From contig WPHV01000005.1 of assembly GCA_009744235.1 (NCBI GenBank), forward strand, positions 393,036-457,035: a stretch of DNA of 64,000 bases. Direction: 5' to 3'. Position 1 is the first letter of the stretch, and every line of letters starts with the position of its first letter. The notes beneath the pieces are model-generated. The model searched no databases, was not told where the DNA came from, and saw only the letters and a list, made by a program, of their open reading frames with translations. Shown piece by piece: positions 8,276 to 17,111 of the stretch. Source of the stretch: Gillisella vitis. GTDB lineage: Bacteria > Pseudomonadota > Alphaproteobacteria > Rhizobiales > Rhizobiaceae. The position numbers and the translations under genes were made by a program.

Positions 8276-9045
8276 CACCAGCTCTTCCAAGGCGGGCTGC
8301 CACCGGCCCACAGATCTTCCAGATGGTTCTTGTCGCGCAGCGTATCCATTGGCTGCCAGAAACCGTTATGCAGATAGGCGCAAAGCTCGCCGTCTTCGGC
8401 AAGGCTGGTCAAAGGCTCGGCTTCCCAAGGCATGTCGTCACCGGCGATCCGGTCGATGCATTTGGGCGACAGCACGAAGAAACCGCCATTGATATAGCCC
8501 GCCTCGCCCACCGGCTTTTCCACGAAGCCACGCACCATCGGTCCGTCCATTTTCAGCGCACCGTAGCGGGCTGGCGGTTGAACGGCAGTCACCGTCGCCA
8601 GCTTGCCATGTTCCTTGTGAAACCGCAGCGTGGCGGAAATATCCAGATCGGAAAGGCCGTCGCCATAGGTAAAGCAGAACGCGTCCTCGTCTTTCAGGTA
8701 GGAAGCAACCCGCTTCAGCCGTCCGCCGGTCATTGAGCTTTCACCGGTATCGATCAGGGTCACGCGCCAGTTTTCGGCGCTCTTGCGGTGAAATTCCAGC
8801 CGGTTATCGGAGAGATCGAAGGTGATATCCGACATATGCAGCCCGTAATTGGCGAAATATTCCTTGATAATATAGCCCTTGAACCCGCAGCAGATGATGA
8901 ATTCACGGATGCCATGCGCGTAATAGAGCTTCATGATGTGCCAAAGGATCGGCCGCCCGCCGATCTCGATCATCGGCTTTGGCCGCAAATGGGTCTCTTC
9001 GGAAATCCGCGTGCCGAGACCGCCAGCCAGGATAACCGCCTTCAT
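8275..9045 (-). CDS. rfbF: Glucose-1-phosphate cytidylyltransferase
   Basis: This is a 256-residue sugar nucleotidyltransferase with the signature AGGLGTR (7-13) and [10 protein letters not shown], closely following RfbF. It makes CDP-glucose from CTP and glucose-1-phosphate. The start at 9045 has AGGGAG about ten bases upstream and gives the usual length; the frame extends to 9105 without a better site. It is the first gene of the rfbF-rfbG-epimerase-methyltransferase-glycosyltransferase operon, so the operon promoter should lie in the 315-bp gap above it. Confidence 0.93.
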   Translation of the reverse strand: MKAVILAGGLGTRISEETHLRPKPMIEIGGRPILWHIMKLYYAHGIREFIICCGFKGYIIKEYFANYGLHMSDITFDLSDNRLEFHRKSAENWRVTLIDTGESSMTGGRLKRVASYLKDEDAFCFTYGDGLSDLDISATLRFHKEHGKLATVTAVQPPARYGALKMDGPMVRGFVEKPVGEAGYINGGFFVLSPKCIDRIAGDDMPWEAEPLTSLAEDGELCAYLHNGFWQPMDTLRDKNHLEDLWAGGSPPWKSW

Positions 9046-9360
9046 CGCCCAATCTCCCTGCCGACCATTGCCTACCCTACCCATTCGCAGCCTGTCCGGT
9101 TTCAATCCAATTGCGACCGGATGCCTTTGTTTTCATACGCCAAATTCCCACGCAAACGGGCAGGATGCGCAAACTGGAGGAGTTGCGGAAAAGATCATGC
9201 CCGATCACGATATGGAAGGGCCGCCGATCCTGAGCAGAACGACGGTCTCCCTATCGGACAACCCTAGCGGGGGAAACTGTCGTCAAACTGGAGCATGTTT
9301 GCTGATCTTTGGTTGGGGGGTTCTGTTAAAAAGCTCCTGCAAGCCTTTGCGCGGCGTGGC
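9046..9360. other. Gap upstream of rfbF
   Basis: This 315-bp gap separates rfbF from the end of galE, both on the minus strand. It should hold the promoter of the CDP-sugar operon. A minus-strand TTGACG lies near 9282, but no convincing -10 partner was found. A plus-strand frame across it is antisense to nothing and lacks family features. Confidence 0.4.
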
Positions 9361-9465
9361 CTAGAGTCTGTCAGGTTCATATTGAACCAGACAGACTCTC
9401 GTTTCTTTTGTTTGAGTTTGTCTTTTCGGGAAAACCGGTTTCCACTTTTCCCTGACAAACTCTAG
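9361..9465. repeat. RIME-like double-palindrome repeat, copy 2 (inside galE 3' end)
   Basis: This copy is inverted relative to the copies at 502 and 63631. It is bounded by CTAG on both sides. One hairpin is AGAGTCTGTC…GACAGACTCT around GGTTCATATTGAACC; the other is GAGTTTGTC…GACAAACTC around AAAACCGGTTTCC. It lies entirely within the galE reading frame and provides the terminal TAG. Confidence 0.88.
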
Positions 9466-10461
9466 TGGCGTTGCGCGCGTCCTCAGGCAGCGTCTTTCCC
9501 ATTCGAGGGAGGTGCGCACAATCGCATCCAGTCCCGGGTTTTCAGCCATCCAGCCCAGACGCTGGCGCGCAAGGCCCGGATCGGCGATCATGCAGGCGGC
9601 ATCGCCAGGGCGCGGTGCATCAAAGACCGTCGGCAGCCTTTGGCCCGCAACCCGTTCCACCGCAGCGATGACCTCTTTCACCGAAGCACCGTCACCATAG
9701 CCGCAATTGGCCACCAGCGACGGGCCACCATCTTGCAGATAGGCAAGCGCCTGTTGATGGGCAGAGACCAGATCATCGACATGAATATAGTCGCGAATCC
9801 CCGTGCCATCCCGCGTTGGATAATCCGTTCCGAACACCGTGATATAGGGGCGGAGACCAAGCGCCGTCTCGCAGGCGGCCTTGATCAGGTGGGTGGCGCC
9901 CCTGGTGGACTGGCCTGTCCGGCCCTTGGCATCGCAACCTGCGACATTGAAGTAACGCAGGGCGACGAAGCGAAAATCTGGATGGGCGCGGGCCGTATCG
10001 GCCAGCATCAGTTCGGTCATCAGCTTGGATTGACCATAAGGGCTTTGTGGGTTCAGCGGATCGGCTTCGCGCACCGGGCGATCCTCGACAGGCGCGCCAT
10101 AAACTGCAGCCGTCGAGGAAAAAACCAGCTTGCCGATACCCGCCCGCACCGTTTCCTCGATCAGGATCGAGGAATTGACGGTATTGTTTGTGTAATAGTC
10201 CATCGGATTGGCGATGGACTCGGAGACGACCACCGAGCCTGCAAAATGAAAGATCGCCTCGATGGCATGATGCGCGAAGATCTGCCGCAACAGGTCACGG
10301 TCGCCGATATCGCCGAGATAAAAGCGCGCACCGGGCGCAACAGCACCGCGAAAGCCGGTGGACAGCCGGTCCAGCACAACGACCTCGTGACCAGCCTCCA
10401 CCAGCGCCCAGACCATATGGCTGCCGATATAACCAGCGCCACCCGTCACCAAGATTGCCAT
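9361..10461 (-). CDS. galE: UDP-glucose 4-epimerase, tail encoded by a repeat
   Basis: This is a 366-residue SDR epimerase with cofactor motif GGAGYIG (7-13), catalytic Y142/K146 in YGQSK and the galE-type RYFNVAG and RDYIHVDD blocks. It interconverts UDP-glucose and UDP-galactose for surface polysaccharides (ExoB in rhizobia). The start has GAGGGGCGG just upstream. Residues 333-366 and the stop codon are encoded by a RIME-like repeat, so the native C-terminus has been replaced. The catalytic domain is otherwise complete at about 330 residues, the usual family length, so the enzyme is probably active. Confidence 0.92.
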   Translation of the reverse strand: MAILVTGGAGYIGSHMVWALVEAGHEVVVLDRLSTGFRGAVAPGARFYLGDIGDRDLLRQIFAHHAIEAIFHFAGSVVVSESIANPMDYYTNNTVNSSILIEETVRAGIGKLVFSSTAAVYGAPVEDRPVREADPLNPQSPYGQSKLMTELMLADTARAHPDFRFVALRYFNVAGCDAKGRTGQSTRGATHLIKAACETALGLRPYITVFGTDYPTRDGTGIRDYIHVDDLVSAHQQALAYLQDGGPSLVANCGYGDGASVKEVIAAVERVAGQRLPTVFDAPRPGDAACMIADPGLARQRLGWMAENPGLDAIVRTSLEWERRCLRTRATPLEFVREKWKPVFPKRQTQTKETRVCLVQYEPDRL

Positions 10462-10505
10462 GACCGCCCCTCTACAGCCTCGTCTCTGGCCGCAGCTAAC
10501 CTTCT

Positions 10506-10553
10506 CGGGTTTTTCAACCCGTTAAAATCGCCAGGCCTGGCCGCAAAGCGGCC
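10506..10553. terminator. Hairpin pair between aminotransferase and galE
   Basis: Two short perfect stems lie in the 157-bp gap: CGGGTT-TTTC-AACCCG (10506-10521) and GGCCGC-AAA-GCGGCC (10539-10553). Neither has a clear T tract. They sit upstream of galE and may only structure its leader. Confidence 0.3.
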
Positions 10554-10618
10554 CAGACTTCTATAGAAAAGGCTAAAATGGCCTTAATGCAACCCTTCGA
10601 TGTTGAATGAAAAAACCA

Positions 10619-11806
10619 TCACAGCCGGGCAATGTAATCGCTCAACCGTGCAGCAGCGTCTTCGATCTGGCGTGGGTTGCGCAGGAAACAGGCCCGCAGG
10701 AACGAACTTCCCCCTGCCCCGAACGCCGACCCGGGCGCCAGCGCCACGCCGGTTTTATCAACGATATCCATGGCCGCCGCCCGGCTGTCGGTCACGCCAT
10801 CGATTTCCATGAAAGCATAAAGCGCCCCATCCGGCTTGACGGAACGAACCCGGTTGGTGGCAATCAGCGCATCCAGCAGGATGTCGCGCGAGGTGCGCGC
10901 CCGCTGGATGTTTTCGGCGACGAATTGATCACCGTGGTCCAAGGCCGCCACCGCACCGCGTTGCATGAACTGCGCCACGCCAGAGGTGGAATATTGAATG
11001 AGGTTTTCCAGCACCTGACCGATTTCCGGTGGCGCCACCAGCCAGCCGACCCGCCAACCGGTCATCGACCAGTTCTTGGAAAAGGAATTGCCAAACATCA
11101 CCCGGTCGCCCTCTTCCATCACATCCAGAAAGGACGGAGCACGGGAGGGGCCGGCGAAATAGTAAAGCGAGTAGATTTCATCCGCCAGAATCCAAAGGCC
11201 ATGCTTGCGGGCCAGTGCAAGAATGGCGCGCAAATCATCAAGGCTGGCCGTCCAGCCAGTCGGGTTGGACGGCGTATTGATGAACAGCGCCTTGGTTTTG
11301 GGTGTAATGGCTTTTTCGATCTGCCCGAGATCCAGCTGCCAGGCACCATGCTCATAGCCGATCTCTACACCGACCGCCTTTGCGCCGCTGATTTCGATGG
11401 CGGCGACGATGTTGGGCCAGCAGGGGGACAGGTAGATCATCTCGTCGCCCGGCCCAGTCATTGCCTGCACGGCAAGCTGGATGGCCTGCATGCCGGAGCC
11501 GGTCACATAGAAATGCTCGTTCGGCAGGCTGACAGCAAAATGCCGCCGGTAGTAATCGGAAAGCGCCTGACGCAATTCGGGAATGCCACGTTGCCAGGTA
11601 TAGAATGTCTCGCCGCCCAAAAGCGCATCGCTTGCGGCCCGATTGATGAAATCCGGGCTCGGCAGATCGCCTTCCCCGGCCCAGAGCGGCAGGAGATTAT
11701 CGCGCCCACGCGCATAGTTGATGATCTCGACAATACCGCTTTCCGGCGCGGACGTGGCGCGATGGCTCAGGCTGGAAATCAGGGATGGACCGACAGGCAA
11801 AGACAT
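10619..11806 (-). CDS. PLP-dependent aminotransferase, class I/II
   Basis: This is a 395-residue fold-type I aminotransferase. It shows NPTG (181-184), the pyridine-binding Asp209 in ADEIY and the Schiff-base Lys244 in SFSKNWSMTGWR. The family transfers amino groups between amino acids and 2-oxo acids; the substrate cannot be read from the sequence. The ATG at 11806 has GGAG seven bases upstream and is preferred over a TTG two codons earlier. It is likely monocistronic. Confidence 0.85.
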   Translation of the reverse strand: MSLPVGPSLISSLSHRATSAPESGIVEIINYARGRDNLLPLWAGEGDLPSPDFINRAASDALLGGETFYTWQRGIPELRQALSDYYRRHFAVSLPNEHFYVTGSGMQAIQLAVQAMTGPGDEMIYLSPCWPNIVAAIEISGAKAVGVEIGYEHGAWQLDLGQIEKAITPKTKALFINTPSNPTGWTASLDDLRAILALARKHGLWILADEIYSLYYFAGPSRAPSFLDVMEEGDRVMFGNSFSKNWSMTGWRVGWLVAPPEIGQVLENLIQYSTSGVAQFMQRGAVAALDHGDQFVAENIQRARTSRDILLDALIATNRVRSVKPDGALYAFMEIDGVTDSRAAAMDIVDKTGVALAPGSAFGAGGSSFLRACFLRNPRQIEDAAARLSDYIARL

Positions 11807-11895
11807 GGACAAGCTCCTTTAGTTACATCGTTCATAACCGAAGCTCCGGAGAAAATCCTATGAGAAAGAGTGGCTGACCAATCGATTCTGGTGAT

Positions 11896-11936
11896 GGCCT
11901 CGTCCCGTGGAAACCCTTGCACCAAGGGCCGAGGCC
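11896..11936. terminator. Nested hairpin downstream of mscL
   Basis: The outer arms GGCCTCG (11896-11902) and CGAGGCC (11930-11936) enclose a perfect inner stem CCCTTG-CAC-CAAGGG (11914-11928). It lies just beyond the 3' end of mscL and before the aminotransferase start, so a terminator for mscL is the simplest reading. Confidence 0.4.
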
Positions 11937-12028
11937 GTCTCTACCTGATTGTAAATACAACAGGATTTATCAGTCTCAACGCTTTTCGGTCAGCCTCATT
12001 TTCTGTCAACGCGGCAGGGAGCGAAACA

Positions 12029-12520
12029 TCAAGGCTTGCTTGGCTCAATACGTCCTGAAGACGCCTCAGCCTCGTTGCTCTGCTGTGCCTTCAGCAAATC
12101 GCGGATCTCTGTCAGTAGCACGACGTCTGCCGGTGGCGGCGGTGTGGGCTTGCCCTGCTTTTCATCATGTTCCAGCTGTTTGCGCAGAACATTGACCCCC
12201 TTGACCATCAGGAAAATAATCCAGGCCAGAATGACGAAATTGATGGCGACGGTCAGGAAGTTGCCATAGGCAAACACCGCGCCCTGCTTGCGCGCTTCAG
12301 CCAGGGTCTGGGCAGTGACCTTGTCGCTAAGCGGCAGAAAGTAATTGGAAAAATCGAAACCGCCGAACACCACGCCCACCACCGGCATGACGATATCGTT
12401 GACCAGCGAGGTGACGATTAAACCGAAGGCGCCACCAATGATGACACCGACGGCCAGATCCATGACATTGCCCCTGGCAATGAACGACTTGAATTCCTTG
12501 AACACACCTGTCCCCTTCAT
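12029..12520 (-). CDS. mscL: Large-conductance mechanosensitive channel
   Basis: This 163-residue protein matches MscL throughout. An amphipathic N-terminus ([19 protein letters not shown]) leads into the first membrane helix with the glycine-rich GVIIGGAFG pore-lining part, then the periplasmic loop, second helix and charged C-terminal helix. It forms a homopentameric inner-membrane valve that opens on hypo-osmotic shock. GGAGG precedes the ATG at 12520, so the seven-codon longer frame is rejected. The C-terminus carries a short Pro-rich linker (PTPPPPAD). Confidence 0.95.
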   Translation of the reverse strand: MKGTGVFKEFKSFIARGNVMDLAVGVIIGGAFGLIVTSLVNDIVMPVVGVVFGGFDFSNYFLPLSDKVTAQTLAEARKQGAVFAYGNFLTVAINFVILAWIIFLMVKGVNVLRKQLEHDEKQGKPTPPPPADVVLLTEIRDLLKAQQSNEAEASSGRIEPSKP

Positions 12521-12754
12521 GATTTGCCTACCTCCATTCACCTGGATGATTTCATAGATGACTCATAAAGACGTGCCTTAGAAGCCCAAATTGCCGGTTT
12601 CAGCACGAATGCCAAAACTTCAGCATTGTTTCTAACGCGCAAATTCCGTTTCGGTTTCGACTTATTGCCAACAAGCCCCCCGATTTTAAAAGGCGGCGGC
12701 ATGGCTTAAAGTGACAGTGCTTTATAAGAGGCACGTGAATGGGAGGGGCAAGCG

Positions 12755-15700
12755 ATGCTTCCGGCATGGCTGATCATCACGGCATCAATTGCCTATCTGC
12801 TGCTGCTGTTTGCGGTGGCAAGCTATGGCGACAGGCGAAGCCGCCGCAATGGTGTGCCTGCGGGCGGGCGTCCGCTTGTCTATGGATTGTCGCTGGCGGT
12901 CTACTGCACCTCCTGGACCTATTTCGGCGGCGTCGGCCTGGCTGCGGATCGCGGCCTCGAATTCATGGGCATCTATATCGGCCCGATCCTGATGCTGACG
13001 TTGGGCCTGCCGCTGATCCGCCGGATGATCGAGATCGCCAAGGTCGAAAAGCTAACCTCCGGCGCTGATTTCGTCGCCGCCCGCTATGGCAAGAACCCAA
13101 TTGTCGGCATGCTGGTCACGGTAATTTCGCTGGCCGGCTCCATTCCCTATATCGCACTTCAACTGAAGGCCGTCTCCAATTCGGTCGGTGTCATGGTCGA
13201 TCCGGCCAGCTACGGCATCGGCACCGGCAATCTCTATTTTGTCGATCTGGCGCTGATCGTTGCCCTGACGCTTGCCTGCTTTTCGGCGATTTTCGGCACG
13301 CGCCATACGGACGCCACCGAGCATCAGGACGGGCTGATCCTGGCGATCTCGATGGAATCGGTGGTCAAGCTGCTGGCCTTCTGCACGCTGGGCATCACGG
13401 TGGTGTTCTTCCTGTTCGATGGCCCGGCGGATCTCTGGCGCGCGGCCACCGAAAGCCCGAGGGTGATGGAAGCGCTGGCCTATCAGACACCGCTCAGCCG
13501 CTGGCTGCTGCTGATCGCGCTCTCTGCCTTCGCCATCCTGATGCTGCCACGCCAATTCCATGTCAGCGTGGTCGAAAACCGCACGGATCGGGAACTGCGC
13601 CGGGCCGGGTGGATGCTGCCGCTTTATCTGATCGCCATCAATCTCTTCGTGCTGCCAGCCGCCATTGGCGGGCTTCTGGCCTTTAATGGCACCGGCAATG
13701 CCGATCTCTATGTGCTTTCCCTGCCGCTGACCCATGATCTGCCATTTGTCACGCTGGTCACCTTTATCGGCGGTTTTTCTGCCGCAACCGCCATGGTGAT
13801 CGTCGAAACGGTGGCGCTGGCCATCATGATTTCCAACGACATCGTCCTGCCGGTTCTGCTGCGGCGTGGGTTCAGGCATGGACCTGAGGCCTCGCAAAGC
13901 CTGGCCAAGACCGTGCTTCTCATTCGCCGCCTGGCGATTTTTGGCGTGTTGCTGCTCGGCTATGCCTATTTCCGGCTGGCCAGCGACGACCGAGGCCTTT
14001 CCTCCATCGGCCTGCTGGCCTTTTCCGCCATTGCCCAAATTGCCCCTTGCCTGCTGGGCGGCCTCATCTGGCGCAGGGCCAATGCCAGAGGCGCGATCCT
14101 TGGCCTGTCGCTTGGCTTTCTCACCTGGATCTACACGCTGCTTTTGCCGAGCTTCGGGCTTGATGCCCATAAGGATCTGGCGCCGGATATCCTGTCCTTC
14201 CTGTTTCCGGGTGTCGATGCCTTCAGCCGCGCCGGGGCCGATCCGCTGCTGACGGCGACCGTACTGTCCCTGCTGATCAACCTGTTGGCCTTCGTGCTTG
14301 GCAGTCTCAGCCGCAATCCCCGCCCGGTCGAGCGCATCCAGTCGGGCATATTCGTGCGTCGGCACCAACGCTCGCAATTTGCCACCAAGGGCTGGAAAAC
14401 CCGGGTCAGCATCGGCGATCTGAAAACGGCGATTGCCCGTTATCTCGGTCAGGAGCGGATGGAGCGCTCACTGAAAAGCTATGAGCGCGATGCCGGTCGC
14501 CGGTTGGAAGACGATAGCCCCGCCGACATGGCTTTCATCCATTTCACCGAGCAATTGCTGGGTAGCGCCATCGGCTCGGCCTCGGCCCGGTTGGTCCTGT
14601 CGCTGGTGCTGCAAAAGGCCGAGGATACCTCCGCCGACACCGCATGGCTGCTCGATCAGGCAAGCGAGGCCCTGCATTATAACCAGGATATGTTGCAAAC
14701 TGCGCTCTCGCAGATGGACCAGGGCATAGCGGTTTTCGACAGCAGCAGCCGATTGACGATCTGGAACCGGCGGTTTCGAAGCCTGCTCGATCTGCCCGAC
14801 GAAATGGGACAGGTCGGCGTGCCGCTCAGCACGATTGTCCACCGGCTGACCGAGCGCGGCGCCATTGCGGCCAAGGAGGAAGCGGGCGTTCTTGCCAATT
14901 TCCACCACCTCGACGAACCCTTCCAGCTGGTGTTGAGCGAGGGTGCCCAGATCATCGAGGTGCGCTGCAATGCCCTGCCCGACAAGGGATTGGTGGCAAC
15001 CTTCACCGACATCACCCCGCAGGTGGCGGCGGACCGGGCCTTGAAACAGGCCAATGAAACGTTGGAACAGCGGGTGGGCGAGCGCACGGCGGAACTGATG
15101 CGGGTCAATACCGCACTTGCCGAGGCTCGCGCCAGCGCCGACGAGGCCAATATCGGCAAGACCCGGTTCTTTGCCGCCGCCGGTCACGACATTCTCCAGC
15201 CGCTCAATGCCGCAAGGCTCTATTCCTCGGCACTGGTGGAGCGGCTGGGCCAATCGGAAAATGCCGGGCTGGTGCGCAATATCGATTCGGCACTGGAATC
15301 GGTCGAACAGATTCTTGGCGCGGTGCTGGATCTGTCGCGGCTGGATACAGGCGCAATGAAGCCGCGCTTTGCCACCGTCCCCCTGCAAGGCCTGCTGGAG
15401 CGGATCAGAACCGATTTCGAGCCGATGGCGCTGGAGAAAAACCTGAAACTGGTGGTGCTGCCGACCACGCTCAGCGTGCGCTCCGATGCCAATCTTCTGC
15501 GCCGGCTGGTGCAGAATCTGGTCTCCAATGCCATTAAATATACGCCCTCGGGAAAGGTCCTGGTCGGTGCGCGCCGCCGTGGCGGCCAGGTGATCATTCA
15601 GGTAACGGATTCGGGCATCGGCATTCCGACATCGAAATTCCGCACTGTGTTCAAGGAATTTGCCCGGCTGGACGAAGGCATCAAAACCGCCAGCGGGCTT

Positions 15701-16264
15701 GGGCTCGGTCTGTCGATTGTCGACCGTATCGCCCGGGTCCTCAAGGCGACGGTGGCGCTGGAATCCCGGCCGGGTCGAGGCACCAGTTTTCGTGTCACGA
15801 TACCGATCGAAAAGAGCGCCAAGGCGCCGTTGCCCGCTGAGGATTTGGCGACCGCGACCGCGCTGCGGAGCAGTCTTACCGGCCTGCGCATTCTGTGCAT
15901 CGACAATGAGCCGGATATTCTGGACGGCATGCGGCTGCTGATCAGCGGTTGGGGCTGTACGGTGATGACCGCTGGCTCGGTCACTGATCTTGACACGACC
16001 TTCAGCGACAATCCTGTTGCCCCAGATGTGATCATTGCCGATTATCATCTGGGAGATGGCAGCGGTATCGGCGCGATCCTGCGCCTGCGCGCGCTCTACG
16101 GTCAGCCGGTACCCGGCCTGCTGATTACCGCCGACCGCACCGCCGACGTGCGGGCGGAGGCGGAACGGCAGGGCATTGCCGTGCAGCATAAGCCCGTCCG
16201 TCCAGCGGCTTTGCGGGCCTATATTACCCAGGTCTCCAGCCCCCGCCGGAGCGCTGCGGAATAG
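12755..16264 (+). CDS. Hybrid histidine kinase with SSS-transporter-like sensor domain
   Basis: The protein has 1169 residues. Residues 1 to about 510 form a multi-pass membrane domain of the sodium:solute symporter (SSS) fold, as in PutP and CbrA. A PAS-like domain (about 650-760), a coiled coil, a HisKA domain with His811 in GHDILQPL, an HATPase domain with G(L)GLGLSIV and a C-terminal receiver with Asp1096 in IIADYHLGDG follow. It is likely an inner-membrane kinase sensing a transported nutrient, with phosphorelay through its own receiver. No response regulator is adjacent; the LuxR-type regulator at 52601 is one distant candidate. The gene is divergent from mscL. Confidence 0.9.
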   Translation: MLPAWLIITASIAYLLLLFAVASYGDRRSRRNGVPAGGRPLVYGLSLAVYCTSWTYFGGVGLAADRGLEFMGIYIGPILMLTLGLPLIRRMIEIAKVEKLTSGADFVAARYGKNPIVGMLVTVISLAGSIPYIALQLKAVSNSVGVMVDPASYGIGTGNLYFVDLALIVALTLACFSAIFGTRHTDATEHQDGLILAISMESVVKLLAFCTLGITVVFFLFDGPADLWRAATESPRVMEALAYQTPLSRWLLLIALSAFAILMLPRQFHVSVVENRTDRELRRAGWMLPLYLIAINLFVLPAAIGGLLAFNGTGNADLYVLSLPLTHDLPFVTLVTFIGGFSAATAMVIVETVALAIMISNDIVLPVLLRRGFRHGPEASQSLAKTVLLIRRLAIFGVLLLGYAYFRLASDDRGLSSIGLLAFSAIAQIAPCLLGGLIWRRANARGAILGLSLGFLTWIYTLLLPSFGLDAHKDLAPDILSFLFPGVDAFSRAGADPLLTATVLSLLINLLAFVLGSLSRNPRPVERIQSGIFVRRHQRSQFATKGWKTRVSIGDLKTAIARYLGQERMERSLKSYERDAGRRLEDDSPADMAFIHFTEQLLGSAIGSASARLVLSLVLQKAEDTSADTAWLLDQASEALHYNQDMLQTALSQMDQGIAVFDSSSRLTIWNRRFRSLLDLPDEMGQVGVPLSTIVHRLTERGAIAAKEEAGVLANFHHLDEPFQLVLSEGAQIIEVRCNALPDKGLVATFTDITPQVAADRALKQANETLEQRVGERTAELMRVNTALAEARASADEANIGKTRFFAAAGHDILQPLNAARLYSSALVERLGQSENAGLVRNIDSALESVEQILGAVLDLSRLDTGAMKPRFATVPLQGLLERIRTDFEPMALEKNLKLVVLPTTLSVRSDANLLRRLVQNLVSNAIKYTPSGKVLVGARRRGGQVIIQVTDSGIGIPTSKFRTVFKEFARLDEGIKTASGLGLGLSIVDRIARVLKATVALESRPGRGTSFRVTIPIEKSAKAPLPAEDLATATALRSSLTGLRILCIDNEPDILDGMRLLISGWGCTVMTAGSVTDLDTTFSDNPVAPDVIIADYHLGDGSGIGAILRLRALYGQPVPGLLITADRTADVRAEAERQGIAVQHKPVRPAALRAYITQVSSPRRSAAE

Positions 16265-16421
16265 AAAATTCTGGTTTTTCCCGGCTTTTTACCTTGATGC
16301 CGTTGATCTGCCGCGTTTCAGGCCTACCTTTGTTAAGGCTTGCACCTTTGGGTGTGAACACTCCGATAGTCGTCATGCAACTCACGCATTTTCCGTGTGT
16401 CGGCTGAATCGCTTCCGCTAC

Positions 16422-16449
16422 GGCCATCCGGGACGTCCCGGAAATGGCC
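16422..16449. other. Strong hairpin upstream of the SlyD-like gene
   Basis: GGCCAT and ATGGCC flank a perfect CCGGGA-CG-TCCCGG core, with two unpaired As on the right side. It lies in the 262-bp gap between the hybrid kinase and the isomerase gene. No T tract follows, so it may be a 3' end structure of the kinase mRNA or part of the isomerase leader. Confidence 0.45.
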
Positions 16450-16526
16450 TGGCAAAAAGGAAGCTTCAAGAAGGCAATGCGGTGCCCATTGCACCCGCGC
16501 CTCCCTTGAGACGAAAGGACATTACC

Positions 16527-16964
16527 ATGACGCAAGCGAAAAACGGCGATACCGTCCGCATCCATTATGTCGGCCTGCTGCCGGATGGCACGCAATTCGA
16601 CACCTCCCGCGACCGCGATCCGCTCCAGTTTGAAATCGGCTCCGGCCAGATCATTTCAGGGCTTGAACGGCAGGTGGATGGCATGGAAGTCGGGCGCAGC
16701 CAGCGGGTGACGGTGCCTGCCGAGGAAGCCTATGGCGCGCACGATCCCCAGAAAATTCAGCAGGTGGCGCGTGACCTGATACCCGCCAATGTCAATGTGG
16801 CACCCGGCACAAGGCTTCAAGCGCAGAGCGGCAATGGCACACCTCTGATTGTCACTGTGACCGATGTGGCAGGCGATGTGGTGACGATCGATGCCAACCA
16901 TCCACTGGCTGGTCAGGATCTGATTTTCGAGGTCGAACTGATCGATATTGTTCGCGCAGCGTAA
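16527..16964 (+). CDS. FKBP-type peptidyl-prolyl isomerase, SlyD-like
   Basis: This 145-residue protein opens with GDTVRIHYVGLLPDGTQFDTS, split by an IF-type insert as in SlyD, and ends with the closing strand of the FKBP fold. It should catalyse proline isomerisation and act as a chaperone in the cytoplasm. The His-rich metal tail of E. coli SlyD is missing. A much longer frame extends back to 16176, but GAAAGGA lies before the ATG at 16527 and homology begins there. Confidence 0.88.
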   Translation: MTQAKNGDTVRIHYVGLLPDGTQFDTSRDRDPLQFEIGSGQIISGLERQVDGMEVGRSQRVTVPAEEAYGAHDPQKIQQVARDLIPANVNVAPGTRLQAQSGNGTPLIVTVTDVAGDVVTIDANHPLAGQDLIFEVELIDIVRAA

Positions 16965-16992
16965 TCGACCTGCGCACAGCCTAACCAGATCA

Positions 16993-17023
16993 CCCCTCCG
17001 CGCATCGTGCCGGAGGGGTTTTT
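16993..17023 (+). terminator. Rho-independent terminator after the SlyD-like gene
   Basis: An 8-bp GC stem (CCCCTCCG…CGGAGGGG) with a 10-nt loop is followed by TTTTT. It lies 29 bases past the stop codon. Confidence 0.9.
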
Positions 17024-17111
17024 CATGCTCCCCCACCTTCAGTCCAATGGTGTAGCCTCAACAAACTGCTTATGGTTGGCCGTACTGATGATGCAATGCC
17101 GGGGAGGGTTA

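Noticed and set aside
14468-16189. 573-residue minus-strand frame opposite the hybrid kinase
   Set aside because: It is rich in His, Gln and Arg as expected for an antisense shadow, and the plus strand has clear kinase and receiver motifs.
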